Source: Lysobacterales bacterium CG_4_10_14_3_um_filter_64_11 (GTDB lineage Bacteria; Pseudomonadota; Gammaproteobacteria; Xanthomonadales; Xanthomonadaceae). From it: a DNA stretch of 6,490 bases. Location of the stretch: contig PFJA01000116.1 of NCBI GenBank assembly GCA_002782905.1, positions 1 to 6,490 of the forward strand, read 5' to 3'. Positions 5,975 to 6,490 of this stretch are shown piece by piece (position 1 is the stretch's first letter; each line of letters opens with the position of its first letter). Made by a program: the position numbers and the translations under genes. Below the pieces are notes generated by a model that worked only from the letters and a program-made list of their open reading frames with translations, ran no database searches and had not been told where the DNA came from.

Positions 5975-6490
5975 TACGCAGCTCCTTCGGGGTTGACGCC
6001 GATCACCAGATGCTTGTCGTCGGCGAAGCGATAGGGCGGAACTTCCAGATTGCTCGGCGCTGGCACGCCTTGGAACACGCGCCCGGCGATATCGAAGCGT
6101 GAGCTGTGACACGGGCAGAAGAAGCCACCTTTCCAGTTCGGATCAAACGGCTGCGCCACCAACTCGGGCTTGAACAACGGCACACAGCCCAGGTGCGTGC
6201 AGATGCCGACCAATACCAGGATTTCCGGCTTGACCGAGCGGTAGGCGTTGCGCGCGTAGGCTGGCTGCTGCTCGACATTGTCCGAGTCGGGGTCACGCAA
6301 GCGCTCGTTCTGCTCGGCCAGATGCTGCAGTTGCTCGGCATTGCGGCGAATCACCCACACCGGCTTGCCGCGCCATTGCACATCAAGGCGCTGGCCGAAC
6401 TCGAGCTTGCTGATGTCGACGAAAACCGGGGCGCCCGCACCCTGCGCGCGCGCGCTGGGTTGCCACGACTTGATAAACGGCACGGCCGCA
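5974..6490 (-). CDS. petA: Rieske iron-sulfur subunit of the bc1 complex (N-terminus outside window)
   Basis: This subunit moves electrons from ubiquinol at the Qo site to cytochrome c1 through its mobile [2Fe-2S] head. The frame is open to the window end. The GTG at 6483 is an internal Val, and the upstream codons encode Ala-Ala, so the twin-arginine/membrane-anchor region (roughly 25-35 residues) is missing. Counting from that Val, about 169 residues are visible. They begin with PFIKSWQPSARAQGAGAPV, the flexible hinge after the anchor. The cluster boxes are CTHLGC (95-100) and CPCHSS (123-128). By family knowledge C95, H97, C123 and H126 bind the cluster, and C100-C125 form the disulfide. 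Most relatives have CPCHGS; here the fifth position is Ser. It is the first gene of the visible pet operon. Its TAA stop shares one base with the petB ATG, and AAGGAG for petB lies within its last codons. Confidence 0.97.
   Translation of the reverse strand, partial: AAVPFIKSWQPSARAQGAGAPVFVDISKLEFGQRLDVQWRGKPVWVIRRNAEQLQHLAEQNERLRDPDSDNVEQQPAYARNAYRSVKPEILVLVGICTHLGCVPLFKPELVAQPFDPNWKGGFFCPCHSSRFDIAGRVFQGVPAPSNLEVPPYRFADDKHLVIGVNPEGAA

Noticed and set aside
4640..6034. A 464-codon open frame on the + strand opposite petB and petC
   Set aside because: It is antisense to cytochrome b; the His/Gln/Asp/Glu-rich translation mirrors membrane-protein codons and resembles no family.
5975..6112. An N-terminal extension of petB by 46 codons
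   Set aside because: The added residues are Arg/Ser-rich and out of frame within petA. The ATG at 5974 has a good Shine-Dalgarno and matches the known cytochrome b N-terminus.

Overview
The window is ordinary chromosomal housekeeping DNA of high GC content. Gene content and gene order (petA-petB-petC-sspA-sspB, a DUF1631 gene, nadC, DUF3301) and protein signatures such as PVWY in cytochrome b point to a gammaproteobacterium. The order Lysobacterales (Xanthomonadales) is the most likely placement, but this rests on protein resemblance and an apparently leaderless start, not on a marker gene. No rRNA, tRNA, CRISPR array, phage gene or transposase was seen.

Left half, + strand: the window opens inside a DUF1631 gene (C-terminal 425 residues). 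After a 36 bp gap comes nadC, the quinolinate phosphoribosyltransferase of de novo NAD synthesis. It has no visible Shine-Dalgarno, but a GATAAT box lies at the right distance for a leaderless transcript. The nadC stop overlaps the start of a small membrane-anchored DUF3301 protein by four bases.

Middle (2513-2844): a 332 bp gene-free segment separates two convergent transcription units and is almost entirely repeat structure. It holds an 81 nt imperfect inverted repeat whose arms are each built of three 9-mers. It also holds a 58 bp tandem repeat present two and a half times, each copy carrying a GATGGGT...ACCCATC palindrome. The last copy runs into the sspB stop codon.

Right half, - strand (read right to left): petA (Rieske protein, N-terminus outside the window), petB (cytochrome b) and petC (cytochrome c1) encode the respiratory cytochrome bc1 complex. 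petA/petB overlap by 1 nt and petB/petC by 8 nt. A 111 bp gap with a strong hairpin follows, then sspA (RNA polymerase-associated stringent starvation protein) and sspB (ClpXP adaptor). sspB starts with GTG directly after the sspA stop codon. The five genes probably form one transcription unit, with possible extra control between petC and sspA.

No previously undescribed system is evident. The points most worth a second look are the repeat-filled convergent junction, a glutaredoxin-like CxxC in SspA, the probable leaderless nadC start with a palindrome just upstream, and several residue variants in otherwise canonical enzymes.
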